Origin: Sphingomonas sp.
GTDB taxonomy: Bacteria; Pseudomonadota; Alphaproteobacteria; Sphingomonadales; Sphingomonadaceae
Assembly: GCF_004799495.1 (NCBI RefSeq)
Contig: NZ_SSMY01000010.1
Span: 1-64,000 of the forward strand
Direction of reading: 5' to 3'
DNA length: 64,000 bases
Part shown: one piece after another, positions 9,097-17,629 of the stretch
Layout: the number at the start of each line of letters is the position of its first letter
Position numbering within the stretch: position 1 is the stretch's first letter
Made by a program: the position numbers and the translations under genes
The notes under the pieces: generated by a model
The model's input: only the letters and a program-made list of their open reading frames with translations
The model's database searches: none
Told to the model about the DNA's origin: nothing

Positions 9097-10500
9097 ATGG
9101 CTCATGCGGTTGTTCGTCACGCCACGCTGAATTCGAAGGCGTATTCCAGGCTCTTTCCCGACCTGCCCGCGTGGCGCGGGTCAGCGGCCGATATCGAAAA
9201 GCTGGCCGCGGCGTGTTTCGTCGGCGACGAGATCGACAATCCCGCGATACCTGCGGGGTACACCTATTTCGGCCAGTTCATGGTCCACGACCTGAGCTTC
9301 GACGCCCGACCGCTGGAGGGCGACCAAACACTCGACGACCCCAACCAGCGCACCCCGCAATTCGACCTCGACTGCGTCTATGCCGGCGGGCCGGTGGTAT
9401 CACCGGCGATGTACGATCTGGATGCGTACGGCCGCTTCCTGCTGCGCGCATATCCCGGCGGCCACGCCGATATTACACGCAACAGCCAACGCGTGGGGAT
9501 CGTGGGCGATCCGCGCAACGACGAGAATCTGATCACCTGCCAAATCCATACGGCGGCCTTGCTGCGCCATAACCGGACGCTCGCGATCCTGGCCGCGACT
9601 CGTCCCGAGCTGACCGCGGAGGAGCGTTTCACCAAAGCGGCGCAAGCGGTGCGCTGGGCGTATCATTGGGCGTTGATCAACGACTTCCTGCCGCGCATGG
9701 CCGGGCACGATCAGGTCGACGCCTTGCTGACGCTGGACCGTGCTGCGGGGCAATACGCCTACACGCCGCGGCTGTTCGACGCTGCCGCTCCCGCCGCGCT
9801 GCCGCTCGAGTTCAGCGGCGCGGCGCTGCGGTTCGGGCACGCCATGGTGCGCGGCACCTATCGATTGCGCAACGCACGCGGCACGACACCGGCGGTCGAC
9901 GTGCCGCTGTTCGCGCTGGAGGGTCCCAGCCTGCGCGGCGGCCAACATTGCACGCCCGCGCTCGCGATCGACTGGCCGCTGTTCTTCGACGTCGACGGCC
10001 AGCCGCCGGCGCAGCGCGCGCAGCGCATCGCACCGCATCTGGCGGGCCCGCTCGCCTGGGTGCCGGGCCAGTCGCCCGCCAATCTGGCGCTGCGCAACCT
10101 GATCCGCGGCACCGATTATGCGCTCCCCGCCGGACAGGACGTCGCGCGCGCGATCGGCGCGACGCCGGTGCGGCCGAAACGAAGCGACCCGTTATGGTTT
10201 TATATCCTGGCGGAGGCGAACGAGCAGCAGGCCGGCCAGCGGCTCGGCGAGGTCGGCGCGGCGATCGTCGCGGGCACGATCATCGATATTCTGGTGAAGG
10301 ACCCCACCACCGCGCTCAACGTGGCGGAGGCCTGGTCGCAAGAAGCGGCGCAGATGACGGCGCCGATGTTCGTCACCGGGCAGCACGGCGTGATCGACCA
10401 GGCGATGCCCCGCGAACCCGGCTGGGCAACGATCGCCGCCTTGCTGCACGATACGCCGGGCACCAGCGAGATCGCGATGGAGCGGGCGGCGACCGAATGA
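9097..10500 (+). CDS. Animal-type haem peroxidase family protein
   Basis: The 467-residue protein belongs to the peroxidase-cyclooxygenase superfamily. The distal histidine is H64 in GQFMVHDLSFD, the distal Arg region is VGDPRNDEN (about 153), and the proximal histidine is H248 in LRFGHAMVRGTYRL. These are the haem and catalytic positions of the family. No signal peptide is visible, so it should act in the cytoplasm unless exported otherwise. Of two nearby ATGs, the second (9097) is spaced 6 bases from GAGGAGG and is preferred to the first (9091), which touches it. It converges with the Trp-rich protein and radical SAM genes, and the 22-base gap makes a functional link plausible. The substrate is unknown. 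Confidence 0.88.
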   Translation: MAHAVVRHATLNSKAYSRLFPDLPAWRGSAADIEKLAAACFVGDEIDNPAIPAGYTYFGQFMVHDLSFDARPLEGDQTLDDPNQRTPQFDLDCVYAGGPVVSPAMYDLDAYGRFLLRAYPGGHADITRNSQRVGIVGDPRNDENLITCQIHTAALLRHNRTLAILAATRPELTAEERFTKAAQAVRWAYHWALINDFLPRMAGHDQVDALLTLDRAAGQYAYTPRLFDAAAPAALPLEFSGAALRFGHAMVRGTYRLRNARGTTPAVDVPLFALEGPSLRGGQHCTPALAIDWPLFFDVDGQPPAQRAQRIAPHLAGPLAWVPGQSPANLALRNLIRGTDYALPAGQDVARAIGATPVRPKRSDPLWFYILAEANEQQAGQRLGEVGAAIVAGTIIDILVKDPTTALNVAEAWSQEAAQMTAPMFVTGQHGVIDQAMPREPGWATIAALLHDTPGTSEIAMERAATE

Positions 10501-10510
10501 CCGCCGCCCG
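10483..10510. terminator. Possible bidirectional terminator hairpin
   Basis: CGGGCGGCG and CGCCGCCCG form a 9-pair stem around a 10-base loop that contains the peroxidase stop codon, in the 22-base gap between convergent genes. There is no T-run on either side, so termination is uncertain. Confidence 0.35.
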
Positions 10511-10522
10511 ATCGTCAGCCGG

Positions 10523-10966
10523 TCACCATTCCTTCTGGGCGCCGGCCGCGATCTCGACCGGCGGGCGGATCGCGAAGCGTTTCACGAACTGTTCGTTGTC
10601 GGGGAGCATGTCCTCGCCCTGGTATTGCAACCACTGGCACCACACCCATTGGACGAACAGGTCGCCGTCGTCGGCCATGCCGTAATTGCCCAGCGCCCCC
10701 TTGATGACGCTGTCGAGGATGCGCGTGTGGCGGGCATTGTCGAACACCTTGGCGCGCAACGCATCGATCGCGTCATCGTCGAGCCCCTTGGTCTTGATCG
10801 ACAGCGATGTCTCGATCGTCCCCTTGTCGGCCGGCGTGACACGCAGGCTGCCCGCGCCCGGCTGAACGACCGCGACACCCGCCTGCCGCGCCGCCTCGGT
10901 AAGTCGTTGACGGGCCTGCTCGTCGAGCGAGCCGGCGTCGAATTCGATCGTTGGCTTCTTCGCCAT
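10523..10966 (-). CDS. Unrecognised 147-residue protein with a Trp-rich segment
   Basis: I do not recognise this family. The protein has no signal peptide or membrane segment. Residues 1-80 look like a small alpha/beta fold (MAKKPTIEFDAGSLDEQARQ at the start, IETSLSIKTKGL in the middle). Residues 80-118 are unusual: GNYG, then FVQWVWCQWLQYQGED with three Trp, one Cys and one Tyr within nine residues (W107, W109, C110, W112, Y115), and the chain ends in Trp. It lies 40 bases downstream of a radical SAM/SPASM gene on the same strand. It could be the substrate modified at the aromatic patch, a carrier/recognition protein, or an unrelated passenger. A GGAGACGAAGG ribosome-binding site precedes the ATG. 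Confidence 0.8.
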   Translation of the reverse strand: MAKKPTIEFDAGSLDEQARQRLTEAARQAGVAVVQPGAGSLRVTPADKGTIETSLSIKTKGLDDDAIDALRAKVFDNARHTRILDSVIKGALGNYGMADDGDLFVQWVWCQWLQYQGEDMLPDNEQFVKRFAIRPPVEIAAGAQKEW

Positions 10967-11006
10967 CCTTCGTCTCCTTTTTGTCGAGGTGAATGGCAGG
11001 ATCCAG

Positions 11007-12152
11007 CTAGACCAGCACGTCTGCCATGCCGTGCTCGTTCATATAGGCCGCGACCGCTTCGCCGAGCGGGCGCATCGCGTCGCAATAGGCGCTGCGATGC
11101 GCGTAGCTGCCGTCGCTACCGTAGCGCGAGCCGGGGTGGGACCCGCGACAGATGGTGGCAACATGGCAATCGGCACAGGCCGCGGGCATCTCGTCCATCC
11201 GCGCCGCCTTCATCCGCGTGCGGATCGCATCGAACGCCGCGTCGAACGAAAAGCCGGGATCGGTGACGCGCAGGCCGGTCGAATATTCGGCGCCCAGCCC
11301 GTTCCGGTCGATCTCGCTGAATTCGGCGTCGAAGCAGATCTCGCCATCGGTTTCGACGATCGCATAGGCGCCGAGCGCCTCGTCGCGCAGCCCAGCGTTG
11401 GAGCAATTGTGGCGGCCCCCGATGGCGTTTGTCAGCAACGCTTCGAACAGCCGAATGTGATAGCTGTCGTCGTCGCGCGCGACCCACGACTGGAACGTAT
11501 CGGTCAGCACGCGTCCCACCGCCGCCATATCGACCGCCTGGTCGGGACATTCGGCCTGCAGCGCATTGTTGGTGATCGGGATCAGCAGATCGAAATAGTG
11601 GAATTGCTCGCCGATGATCGTCTGCCACAGATCGCGGTCGGCGAGTTGCGGATCGGCAACGGTGATGACCCCGAACGGGATACGATGCGCGCGCAAGATC
11701 GCGATGCCGCGGGCGACCGCCTGCCACGATCCCTTGCCCTTGACGGTGGGGCGCAACCGGTCGTGCAGGTCTGGCGGACCGTCGATCGAAATCCCGACCG
11801 ACACGTCGTGCCGGCGGAAAAAATCGGCCCAGGCGTCGTCGATCAGGACGCCGTTGGTCTGGAGGCGATTATGGACCTTGGCGTACTTGAAATAATGCGC
11901 CTGGCGTTCGATGAATCGCCCCAGCCGCCGGCGGCCGAGCAGCAACGGCTCGCCGCCATGCCAGATCAGATTGACGCTTTCGCCCGGCCAGTCGACGTGC
12001 TCGGCGTATGTTTCGTAAATCCGGTCGACCAGATCGTCGGAGAAAGACTCGCCGTAGCCGGGAGTCTTGTCATTGATGTAATAACAATAGCCGCAGCGTA
12101 AATTGCATGCGCGCACGGACTTGAGCACCAACGACCGCATCATAAGCGTCAT
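11007..12152 (-). CDS. Radical SAM/SPASM domain protein
   Basis: The 381-residue enzyme carries the radical SAM cluster motif C16-NLR-C20-GY-C23, followed by HGGEPLL (65-71) and GISIDGPPDLHDRLR (about 120-134). The C-terminal SPASM region has Cys at 250, 273, 326, 329, 335 and 357 (CADCHVATICRGS and later SAYC), enough for auxiliary iron-sulfur clusters. The CxxC...C-RG-(RY)...YC layout resembles the anaerobic sulfatase-maturase/FxsB/GrrM type that modifies peptides or proteins. It is the first gene of a two-gene minus-strand unit with the Trp-rich protein. A peptide-modifying role is inferred from the family; the substrate is not known. Confidence 0.9.
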   Translation of the reverse strand: MTLMMRSLVLKSVRACNLRCGYCYYINDKTPGYGESFSDDLVDRIYETYAEHVDWPGESVNLIWHGGEPLLLGRRRLGRFIERQAHYFKYAKVHNRLQTNGVLIDDAWADFFRRHDVSVGISIDGPPDLHDRLRPTVKGKGSWQAVARGIAILRAHRIPFGVITVADPQLADRDLWQTIIGEQFHYFDLLIPITNNALQAECPDQAVDMAAVGRVLTDTFQSWVARDDDSYHIRLFEALLTNAIGGRHNCSNAGLRDEALGAYAIVETDGEICFDAEFSEIDRNGLGAEYSTGLRVTDPGFSFDAAFDAIRTRMKAARMDEMPAACADCHVATICRGSHPGSRYGSDGSYAHRSAYCDAMRPLGEAVAAYMNEHGMADVLV

Positions 12153-12345
12153 CCATCTGATGGAAGTGCACAGTTATGATGGTTCGCTGAACGACCCGAG
12201 TCGCGAACTCTTGTCGTCTATTTACGCTTGGTCGCGGAAACACCCAACGAGGTCGCTCGATAATGCACCAATCGGCTCCGCTATATTGTCCGGTTGTTGT
12301 ATCCAAAACGGATTAATGGCGGCGGAGAGGCTCCGTTGTTCCGGC
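12153..12345. other. Region upstream of the radical SAM gene
   Basis: Almost 200 bases of comparatively A/T-rich sequence between the radical SAM start and the TfoX gene end. The minus strand contains TATAGC (12280-12285) as a candidate -10, with TTTTGG 17 bases upstream as a poor -35. It implies a leader of over 100 bases. Nothing else was recognised. Confidence 0.35.
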
Positions 12346-12702
12346 TCACCGCTTCGCCCTGGTCTTTTTCGGAGGGGCGCGGCGACCCGCGTCGAGCCCG
12401 AGTAGTCCCCAGCGTCGGAGCTCTTCCTGGTCATCGTACACGTCGTCGGATGCGCGGCGATAGTTCATCGTGCCGATCTTGCCGTTCATCTCGTAGCTGA
12501 AGCGATCGCACCCGGCCGCGTCCCATACCGCGTCGCTTTCCGCGTCGGCCTTGAACCACAGTACGCCATCGTGGCTGACGATCGCGAAGATCGTGCCGTC
12601 GCAATAGAGCGTCGCGCCGCCCATCATCGCGCGCTTGGTGACACGCCCGACCGGTTCCATCGCCTCCGACACCCAGTCGATCAGGCCCTGGTCCGCCGCC
12701 AT
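12346..12702 (-). CDS. TfoX/Sxy N-terminal domain protein
   Basis: The 118-residue product (MAADQGLIDWVSEAMEPVGR at the start) matches the TfoX N-terminal domain, with RAMMGGATLYCDGTIFAIV and LWFKADAES as the family core. Full TfoX/Sxy regulates competence with CRP in gammaproteobacteria, but short stand-alone versions in alphaproteobacteria have no proven role. The tail is basic (RRAPPKKTRAKR). Its ATG overlaps the GNAT stop (TGATG), so it is co-translated with the two genes upstream. Confidence 0.85.
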   Translation of the reverse strand: MAADQGLIDWVSEAMEPVGRVTKRAMMGGATLYCDGTIFAIVSHDGVLWFKADAESDAVWDAAGCDRFSYEMNGKIGTMNYRRASDDVYDDQEELRRWGLLGLDAGRRAPPKKTRAKR

Positions 12703-13181
12703 CAGCCGCGCCCCGCAAGTGTGACGAGCACGTCGCCACTGACCCGCCGCACGGTCCATTCGTCGAGGCTGTCCGCGCCCATCGCGGTATAGAAATCGAC
12801 CGCGGACGTGTTCCAGTCGAGCACTGCCCATTCGAACCGCGCGCAATCGCGGTCGAGCGCGATCCCCGCGAGGTGGCGCAGCAGCGCGGTGCCGACTCCC
12901 GATCCGCGCGCTTCGGGCGTGACGTACAGGTCTTCGAGGTAGAGTCCCTTGCGCCCGGTCCAGGTCGAGAAATTATGGAAGAACAGCGCGAACCCGACCG
13001 GCGCGCCGTGTTCTTCCGCGATCACGACCTCGGCCGAGCGTTCGTCGAACAGCGCGTGGCGCAACCCCGCTTCGGTTGCGACCACCGCGTCGGGCTCGCG
13101 CTCGAACGCGGCCAGCTCTCGGACGAAGCGCAGGATCAGCGCGGCATCGTTCGGCTCGGCGGGACGGATCGTCAGCGTCAA
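12702..13181 (-). CDS. GNAT family N-acetyltransferase
   Basis: The 159-residue enzyme starts at a TTG (LTLTIRPAEPNDAALILRFV) that overlaps the EamA stop codon, with GGAGG seven bases upstream. The acetyl-CoA-binding motif is LYVTPEARGSGVGTALLRHL (about 90-110). The GLYLEDLYV stretch and the FEWAVLDWNTSAVDFYTAMGA region are typical of diamine/thialysine-type GNATs (SAT2-like). The substrate is probably a small amine or amino acid, by family only. Confidence 0.9.
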   Translation of the reverse strand: MTLTIRPAEPNDAALILRFVRELAAFEREPDAVVATEAGLRHALFDERSAEVVIAEEHGAPVGFALFFHNFSTWTGRKGLYLEDLYVTPEARGSGVGTALLRHLAGIALDRDCARFEWAVLDWNTSAVDFYTAMGADSLDEWTVRRVSGDVLVTLAGRG

Positions 13182-14071
13182 AACGCCGCCTCCACATTCT
13201 CGACGGTGCGGCGCCGCGCGGCGATCAGGCAACCGGTGATGATCAGCGCCGCGCCCGCGAGTGTATAAGGCGCGACGGGCTCGTGGAACACCACCCAGCC
13301 CCACAGCGCCGCCCAGATGAACCCGGTATATTCGGTCGGCGCGAGATAGTTCGCCTCGCCGCGCGCATAGGCCCAGGCGAGGATGAGCAGCGACACTGTC
13401 GCCAGCGCCGCCGCGAGCAGAATCGCCGGAACATGCTCGACCGGCGGCACCTCGGCGAGGAACGGCGCGACGCAGGCGAAGATCACGCCGACGATGATCG
13501 ACTGGAAGAACGCCACCTCGCTCGGCCCCGCCACCAGCGCCTGCTGGCGCATCAACACGATGTTGTACGCATAGCACGTCGCCGAGAGCAGCACCGCGAT
13601 CGTGCCGCGGAACTGGTCGGGCGACGGTGCGGTTGCGGCCTGGCCTAGCATGATCACCCCGACCCCACCGAATGCGACCAGTGAAGCAAGGATGGCACTC
13701 GGCGGGATGCGCTCCTTGAGCACGAGCGCCGCGCCGAACAGCGCGAGCAGCGGCGCGATGAAGGCGAGCGCGATCGCCTGCGCCATCGGCACGCGCGCCA
13801 GCCCCCAGAAGAACGTCACCGCCATCACCGCCGACACGCACCCGCGGATCAGGTGGACGCGCATCACGGGCCACGCCGGCCAGGCCTTTCGGGTCGGCAG
13901 GTAGATCGCGCCGGTGAACACGATCCCCGCCAGCGTCCGCCAGAATAGCGTCGTAAAGGCGCCGAGCTGGAGCACCAGTCCCTTCATCACCGCGTCCATC
14001 GACGAGAAGATCGCGATGCCTGCGACGGCGACCGCGAAGACAACAGCTGGGGATGGCGCGCGGCGGGTCAT
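13178..14071 (-). CDS. EamA/DMT family transporter
   Basis: The 297-residue inner-membrane protein has ten predicted hydrophobic helices in two EamA repeats (about 10-140 and 155-285). It has the motifs LFWRTLAGIVFTG in the first half and LAPTEYTGFIWAALWGWVVFHEP in the second, typical of drug/metabolite exporters. The substrate cannot be told from sequence. It is the first gene of EamA-GNAT-TfoX, all joined by overlaps of a few bases. Confidence 0.92.
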   Translation of the reverse strand: MTRRAPSPAVVFAVAVAGIAIFSSMDAVMKGLVLQLGAFTTLFWRTLAGIVFTGAIYLPTRKAWPAWPVMRVHLIRGCVSAVMAVTFFWGLARVPMAQAIALAFIAPLLALFGAALVLKERIPPSAILASLVAFGGVGVIMLGQAATAPSPDQFRGTIAVLLSATCYAYNIVLMRQQALVAGPSEVAFFQSIIVGVIFACVAPFLAEVPPVEHVPAILLAAALATVSLLILAWAYARGEANYLAPTEYTGFIWAALWGWVVFHEPVAPYTLAGAALIITGCLIAARRRTVENVEAAF

Positions 14072-14150
14072 GGCGGGGCGATAGCCGTGCGCGGCCGGTA
14101 CGTCACCAGCGCCTTTGCTGATGCGGTGACTAGCACCGCTTATCGCCCGG

Positions 14151-14624
14151 CTATTTAAGCGTCATCTTGTCGCCGCTGATCGATAGGTCGACATGGCTCA
14201 GATAGTTCTGGCCAAGCAGCGAAACATCCAGACCCTCGACCACCGCGGCGCGAACGTCGCCGACCCGCTTTCCGTCGAGCACGACGTCCTTCAGCTGAAC
14301 CCGCTGTCCGCGCAACACGTTGCCCGCCCCCCTGGCGACATCTTCGTACGACGCGCGATCGAACGCCACGCCGGCACGGCGCGCGTCGTCCTCCGTCAAG
14401 GCGACGGTCGTGGCACCGGTATCGACCAGGAACTTGATCGGCTCGCCGTTCACGTCGGCGACGGTGAAGAAGTGGCCGTTATCGTCGCGCTCCAGCACCG
14501 TCTCGCGCGGCTGGTCGGCCGCCGCGACGGCAAGCGCCACCGGCGCGGCCTTCGGCTTGCCGCCAGGCAACAGCAGGCCGAGAGCGATGCCCAGCATGGT
14601 CATGGCGAGGAAAGCGAATTTCAT
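14151..14624 (-). CDS. Retropepsin-like aspartic protease (TIGR02281-type)
   Basis: The 157-residue protein has an N-terminal hydrophobic segment (about 3-20) that could be a signal anchor. It contains a single retropepsin domain with the active-site triad D68-T-G in FLVDTGATTVALTEDDARRAGV. Such single-domain clan AA proteases must dimerise to be active. The second half ends LLGQNYLSHVDLSISGDKMTLK, the usual family terminus. The family is common in alpha- and gammaproteobacteria and probably acts in the periplasm. It is followed by no obvious partner gene. Confidence 0.88.
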   Translation of the reverse strand: MKFAFLAMTMLGIALGLLLPGGKPKAAPVALAVAAADQPRETVLERDDNGHFFTVADVNGEPIKFLVDTGATTVALTEDDARRAGVAFDRASYEDVARGAGNVLRGQRVQLKDVVLDGKRVGDVRAAVVEGLDVSLLGQNYLSHVDLSISGDKMTLK

Positions 14625-14683
14625 CGAGCCCGGTTAGCGCGCACGGCTTGCGGCGCGATTTAACGTGATGGTTAAGCGCGCGC

Positions 14684-15208
14684 TTACCGCTTCGCGAAAT
14701 AGTCGAAGATCGCGTCGCTCGTCCGGGTCGAGGCGTTGCGCCAGCCCGGCGCGTCGGCGAGGTTGAGCGCCTTGCCCGCGGCATCCACGATCAGCACCGT
14801 TGGCGTTCCTGCGATCCCGTCGAGCCCAAAGCGCCGCGCGAGGTCGAGATTCTTGTCCTTCTTGCCGACGTCGATCCACACCACTTCGTATCTTGGCGCC
14901 AGCATGTCGCGGAAGCGCGGCGTCGCGAACCAGCCGGCGAGCGCGCGGCTGTCGTGACACCAGTTCGCGCCGAACACGAGGATGACGCGGTGGCCCTCGC
15001 GGGCGGCCCGCGTCAGCGCGGCGGCGACGTCGCGTTGCGCGCGGTCGGGATGCCCGAACGGTTTGGCTTGGGGATGATCTTCTCGTCCGTTCGTCCCGAG
15101 CGGCGTCGAGGGACGTGCCCCAAGCGGTTCGGTCGCAGCACGTGTCTCGACTTCGCTCGACACGAACGGAGTGAAGAGCAGGACCGCCAAAACCAAACGG
15201 GGAATCAC
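14684..15208 (-). CDS. Thioredoxin-like protein with a repeat-derived insert
   Basis: The 174-residue product starts with a GTG that overlaps the ispG stop (GTGA). A hydrophobic signal ([14 protein letters not shown]) is followed by about 30 residues encoded by a palindromic repeat and then a thioredoxin-fold domain (about 52-172). The active site reads [13 protein letters not shown], i.e. CxxS rather than CxxC, so only one redox Cys is present. The cis-Pro loop is [14 protein letters not shown]. The protein is probably periplasmic. The insert between signal and domain ([20 protein letters not shown] and following) has no thioredoxin similarity and matches the repeat at 15086-15170. Confidence 0.85.
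   Translation of the reverse strand: MIPRLVLAVLLFTPFVSSEVETRAATEPLGARPSTPLGTNGREDHPQAKPFGHPDRAQRDVAAALTRAAREGHRVILVFGANWCHDSRALAGWFATPRFRDMLAPRYEVVWIDVGKKDKNLDLARRFGLDGIAGTPTVLIVDAAGKALNLADAPGWRNASTRTSDAIFDYFAKR
15086..15170. repeat. Interspersed palindromic repeat inside a gene (family A, copy 1)
   Basis: The element is bounded by TCCGTTCGT and ACGAACGGA, a 9-base terminal inverted repeat. Its right arm, CGTGTCTCGACTTCGCTCGA plus CACGAACGGA (15141-15170), matches 29 of 30 bases at 37110-37139. It lies within the thioredoxin-like gene and is translated through. No transposase is encoded. Confidence 0.8.
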
Positions 15209-16320
15209 GCCGCCTTGGCCTGATCCGCCGCCTCGATCTCCGCCGCCCTGGCCTCGACCAGCTTGACGATATGCTCGATCATGTCGGCGTCCTGGACGTG
15301 GTGATCGGTGACGCCCGACAGATAGACCATGTGCTTGCCGTTGCCGCCACCGGTGATGCCGATATCGGTCTCGCGCGCTTCGCCGGGTCCGTTGACGACG
15401 CAGCCGAGGACCGAGAGGCTCATTGGGGTGCGGATATGCTGGAGCCGCTCCTCGAGCGCTTGCACCGTGCGGATCACGTCGAACCCCTGGCGCGCGCAGC
15501 TCGGGCAGGACACGACGCGCACGCCGCGATTGCGGATGCCGAGCGCCTTCAGAATCTCGAACCCGACCCGCACTTCGTCCTCGGGCTCCGCCGACAGCGA
15601 GACGCGGATCGTGTCGCCGATGCCGTACCACAGCAGGCTACCGATCCCGATCGACGACTTGACCGTCCCGCCGACGAACCCGCCCGCCTCGGTAATGCCG
15701 AGGTGGAGCGGGCAATCGACCACTTCGGCAAGCTGCTGATACGCGGCCACCGCGAGGAACAGGTCGCTCGCCTTCACCGCGACCTTGAATTCGTGGAAGT
15801 CGCGGTCCTGGAGCAGCTTGATATGGTCGAGTGCGCTTTCGACCAGCGCCTCGGGGCACGGCTCGCCGTACTTTTCGAGCAAGTCCTTTTCGAGCGAGCC
15901 GGCATTGACCCCGATGCGGATCGCGCAGCCGTTCGCCTTGGCCGCGTTGACCACCTCGTTCACGCGCTCGGCCGACCCGATATTGCCCGGGTTGATACGC
16001 AGGCACGCCGCCCCCGCATCCGCCGCCTCGAGCGCGCGCTTGTAGTGAAAATGGATGTCGGCGACGACCGGCACGCGCGCCGCGCGGACGATCTGGCCCA
16101 GTGCTGCGGTGCTGTCGATATCGGGGCAGGACACGCGGATGATGTCGACCCCGGCATCCTCGCAGCGGCGGATCTGGTCGATCGTCGCCTTCGCATCGCT
16201 GGTCGGTGTGTTGGTCATCGTCTGGACGGTGACCGGAGCGTCGCCGCCGACGGGGACGTTGCCGACCATGATCTGGCGGCTCTGACGACGCACGATATCG
16301 CGCCACGGACGTAAGGACAT
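15205..16320 (-). CDS. ispG: 4-hydroxy-3-methylbut-2-enyl diphosphate synthase (flavodoxin/ferredoxin type)
   Basis: IspG (GcpE) makes HMBPP from methylerythritol cyclodiphosphate in the MEP isoprenoid pathway, using a [4Fe-4S] cluster. The 371-residue product has the N-terminal TIM barrel ([36 protein letters not shown]) and the C-terminal cluster domain. The cluster Cys residues are visible in [11 protein letters not shown] and [17 protein letters not shown] use the start MSLRPWRDI at 16320; in-frame ATGs 9 and 39 bases upstream are possible. The thioredoxin-like gene overlaps its stop. Confidence 0.95.
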   Translation of the reverse strand: MSLRPWRDIVRRQSRQIMVGNVPVGGDAPVTVQTMTNTPTSDAKATIDQIRRCEDAGVDIIRVSCPDIDSTAALGQIVRAARVPVVADIHFHYKRALEAADAGAACLRINPGNIGSAERVNEVVNAAKANGCAIRIGVNAGSLEKDLLEKYGEPCPEALVESALDHIKLLQDRDFHEFKVAVKASDLFLAVAAYQQLAEVVDCPLHLGITEAGGFVGGTVKSSIGIGSLLWYGIGDTIRVSLSAEPEDEVRVGFEILKALGIRNRGVRVVSCPSCARQGFDVIRTVQALEERLQHIRTPMSLSVLGCVVNGPGEARETDIGITGGGNGKHMVYLSGVTDHHVQDADMIEHIVKLVEARAAEIEAADQAKAA

Positions 16321-16405
16321 GGCGGCCATATACGCTCGCCGCCGCGCGCCGCCAAGCACGCTAACGATTTGGTCAGTTGCGGCGCGCTAAACCGTCGGCG
16401 ATCCG

Positions 16406-17587
16406 ATGAGCGACAGGACCGCCTCCCCCAAGCGCCATTACGGCCTCGACTGGCTGCGCATCGGCGCGTTCGCGCTGCTGATCGTCTATCATGTCGCACA
16501 GGTATTCTCGACATGGGACTGGGTGATCAAGTCGCCCGTCACCTACCCGCAGCTGATCGTGCCGCTCGCGCTGCTCACGCCGTGGCGGCTGCCGCTGCTG
16601 TTCGCGGTGTCGGGCTATGCCAGCCGCAAACTGTTCGATAAATCGGGCGATGCGGGCGCGTTCGTCGCGTCGCGCAACCGCCGGCTGTTGATTCCCTGGG
16701 GCTTCGCGATGGTCGCGCTGATCCCGGTCGAGATGTGGGTGCGCGCGAAGGAGGTCGGCTATCCGTTCGGGCTGATCCACTATTGGCTGATCGATTACTG
16801 GCAGATCTCACCCGCCTGGGGCCATGGCTTCCCGAGCTGGGAGCATCTGTGGTTCGTCGCCTATCTGTGGGGCTACACGATGGCGCTCGCCGGGCTACTG
16901 CTCCTGCCGGGGTGGAGCGCGGCGCAGACGACGCGAATGGGGGAATGGCTGGCGAAGGGGACACGACTGGTGTGGGTGCCGATCGGGAGCCTCGCGCTGG
17001 CCAAGCTGTCGGTGATGTTCTTCGTATCGGAGAGCCAGGGGTTGTTCACCGACTGGAACGCGCACCTGCTCTATTTCCCGATCTTCCTGTTCGGCTTTGC
17101 GCTGGGCGGCAGGACCGGGCTGTGGCCGGTGATCGCGCGGTCGCAACGCACCGCGGGCGCGATCGCGATCGCGGCGGGGCTGGCCGTGACGTGGATCGAG
17201 CTCCGCTACGCCGGACACAGCGTGCCGCCGCACGCGATCATGGCGCTCGATCGCATCGCGCGGATCGCGATGGCGTGGAGCATGATCCTTGTCCTGTTCC
17301 AACTCGCCGAGCGGCATCTCAACCGCGACCACCCATGGCGCGCAACGCTCGCCGAAGCCGTGTTCCCGCTCTACATCGCGCACCACCCGGCGATCATCCT
17401 GCTGGCGTGGCTGACGCTGCCGTGGGGACTGAACCCGTTCGTCGAGTTCGCGCTGCTGCTCACCGGCACGCTCGCGTTCGCAGTCACCTTCTACCTGGTC
17501 GGTCGCGAAGTCGCATGGCTGCGCCCGCTGATCGGGCTTGCGCCGAGACGGTCGGTTCGCGGGGCAGCCGGGCCGGCGATCGCCTGA
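16406..17587 (+). CDS. Acyltransferase 3 family membrane protein (copy 1)
   Basis: The 393-residue protein has about ten hydrophobic helices and the N-terminal signature RHYGLDWLRIGAFALLIVYH, whose His is the conserved catalytic/acyl-transfer residue of the AT3 family. PWRLPLLFAVSGYASRKLF and FPLYIAHHPAIILLAWL are further family blocks. AT3 proteins move acyl groups across the inner membrane onto sugars, glycans or antibiotics; the acceptor is unknown here. It is the first of two tandem paralogues, 42 bases from the second, and divergent from ispG. Confidence 0.9.
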   Translation: MSDRTASPKRHYGLDWLRIGAFALLIVYHVAQVFSTWDWVIKSPVTYPQLIVPLALLTPWRLPLLFAVSGYASRKLFDKSGDAGAFVASRNRRLLIPWGFAMVALIPVEMWVRAKEVGYPFGLIHYWLIDYWQISPAWGHGFPSWEHLWFVAYLWGYTMALAGLLLLPGWSAAQTTRMGEWLAKGTRLVWVPIGSLALAKLSVMFFVSESQGLFTDWNAHLLYFPIFLFGFALGGRTGLWPVIARSQRTAGAIAIAAGLAVTWIELRYAGHSVPPHAIMALDRIARIAMAWSMILVLFQLAERHLNRDHPWRATLAEAVFPLYIAHHPAIILLAWLTLPWGLNPFVEFALLLTGTLAFAVTFYLVGREVAWLRPLIGLAPRRSVRGAAGPAIA

Positions 17588-17629
17588 CGCCTCTAGCCTT
17601 CGCGCCGCAACGCCTTACATGGCGGCGCG

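Noticed and set aside
9097-10500. Catalase-peroxidase or chlorite-dismutase identity for the haem protein.
   Set aside because: The GQF-x2-HD, GDPR and FGH motifs are those of animal-type haem peroxidases.
14640-14690. A possible CtrA-type site TTAA-N8-TTAA.
   Set aside because: CtrA consensus needs seven bases between the halves; here there are eight, and the site lies after, not before, the nearest start.
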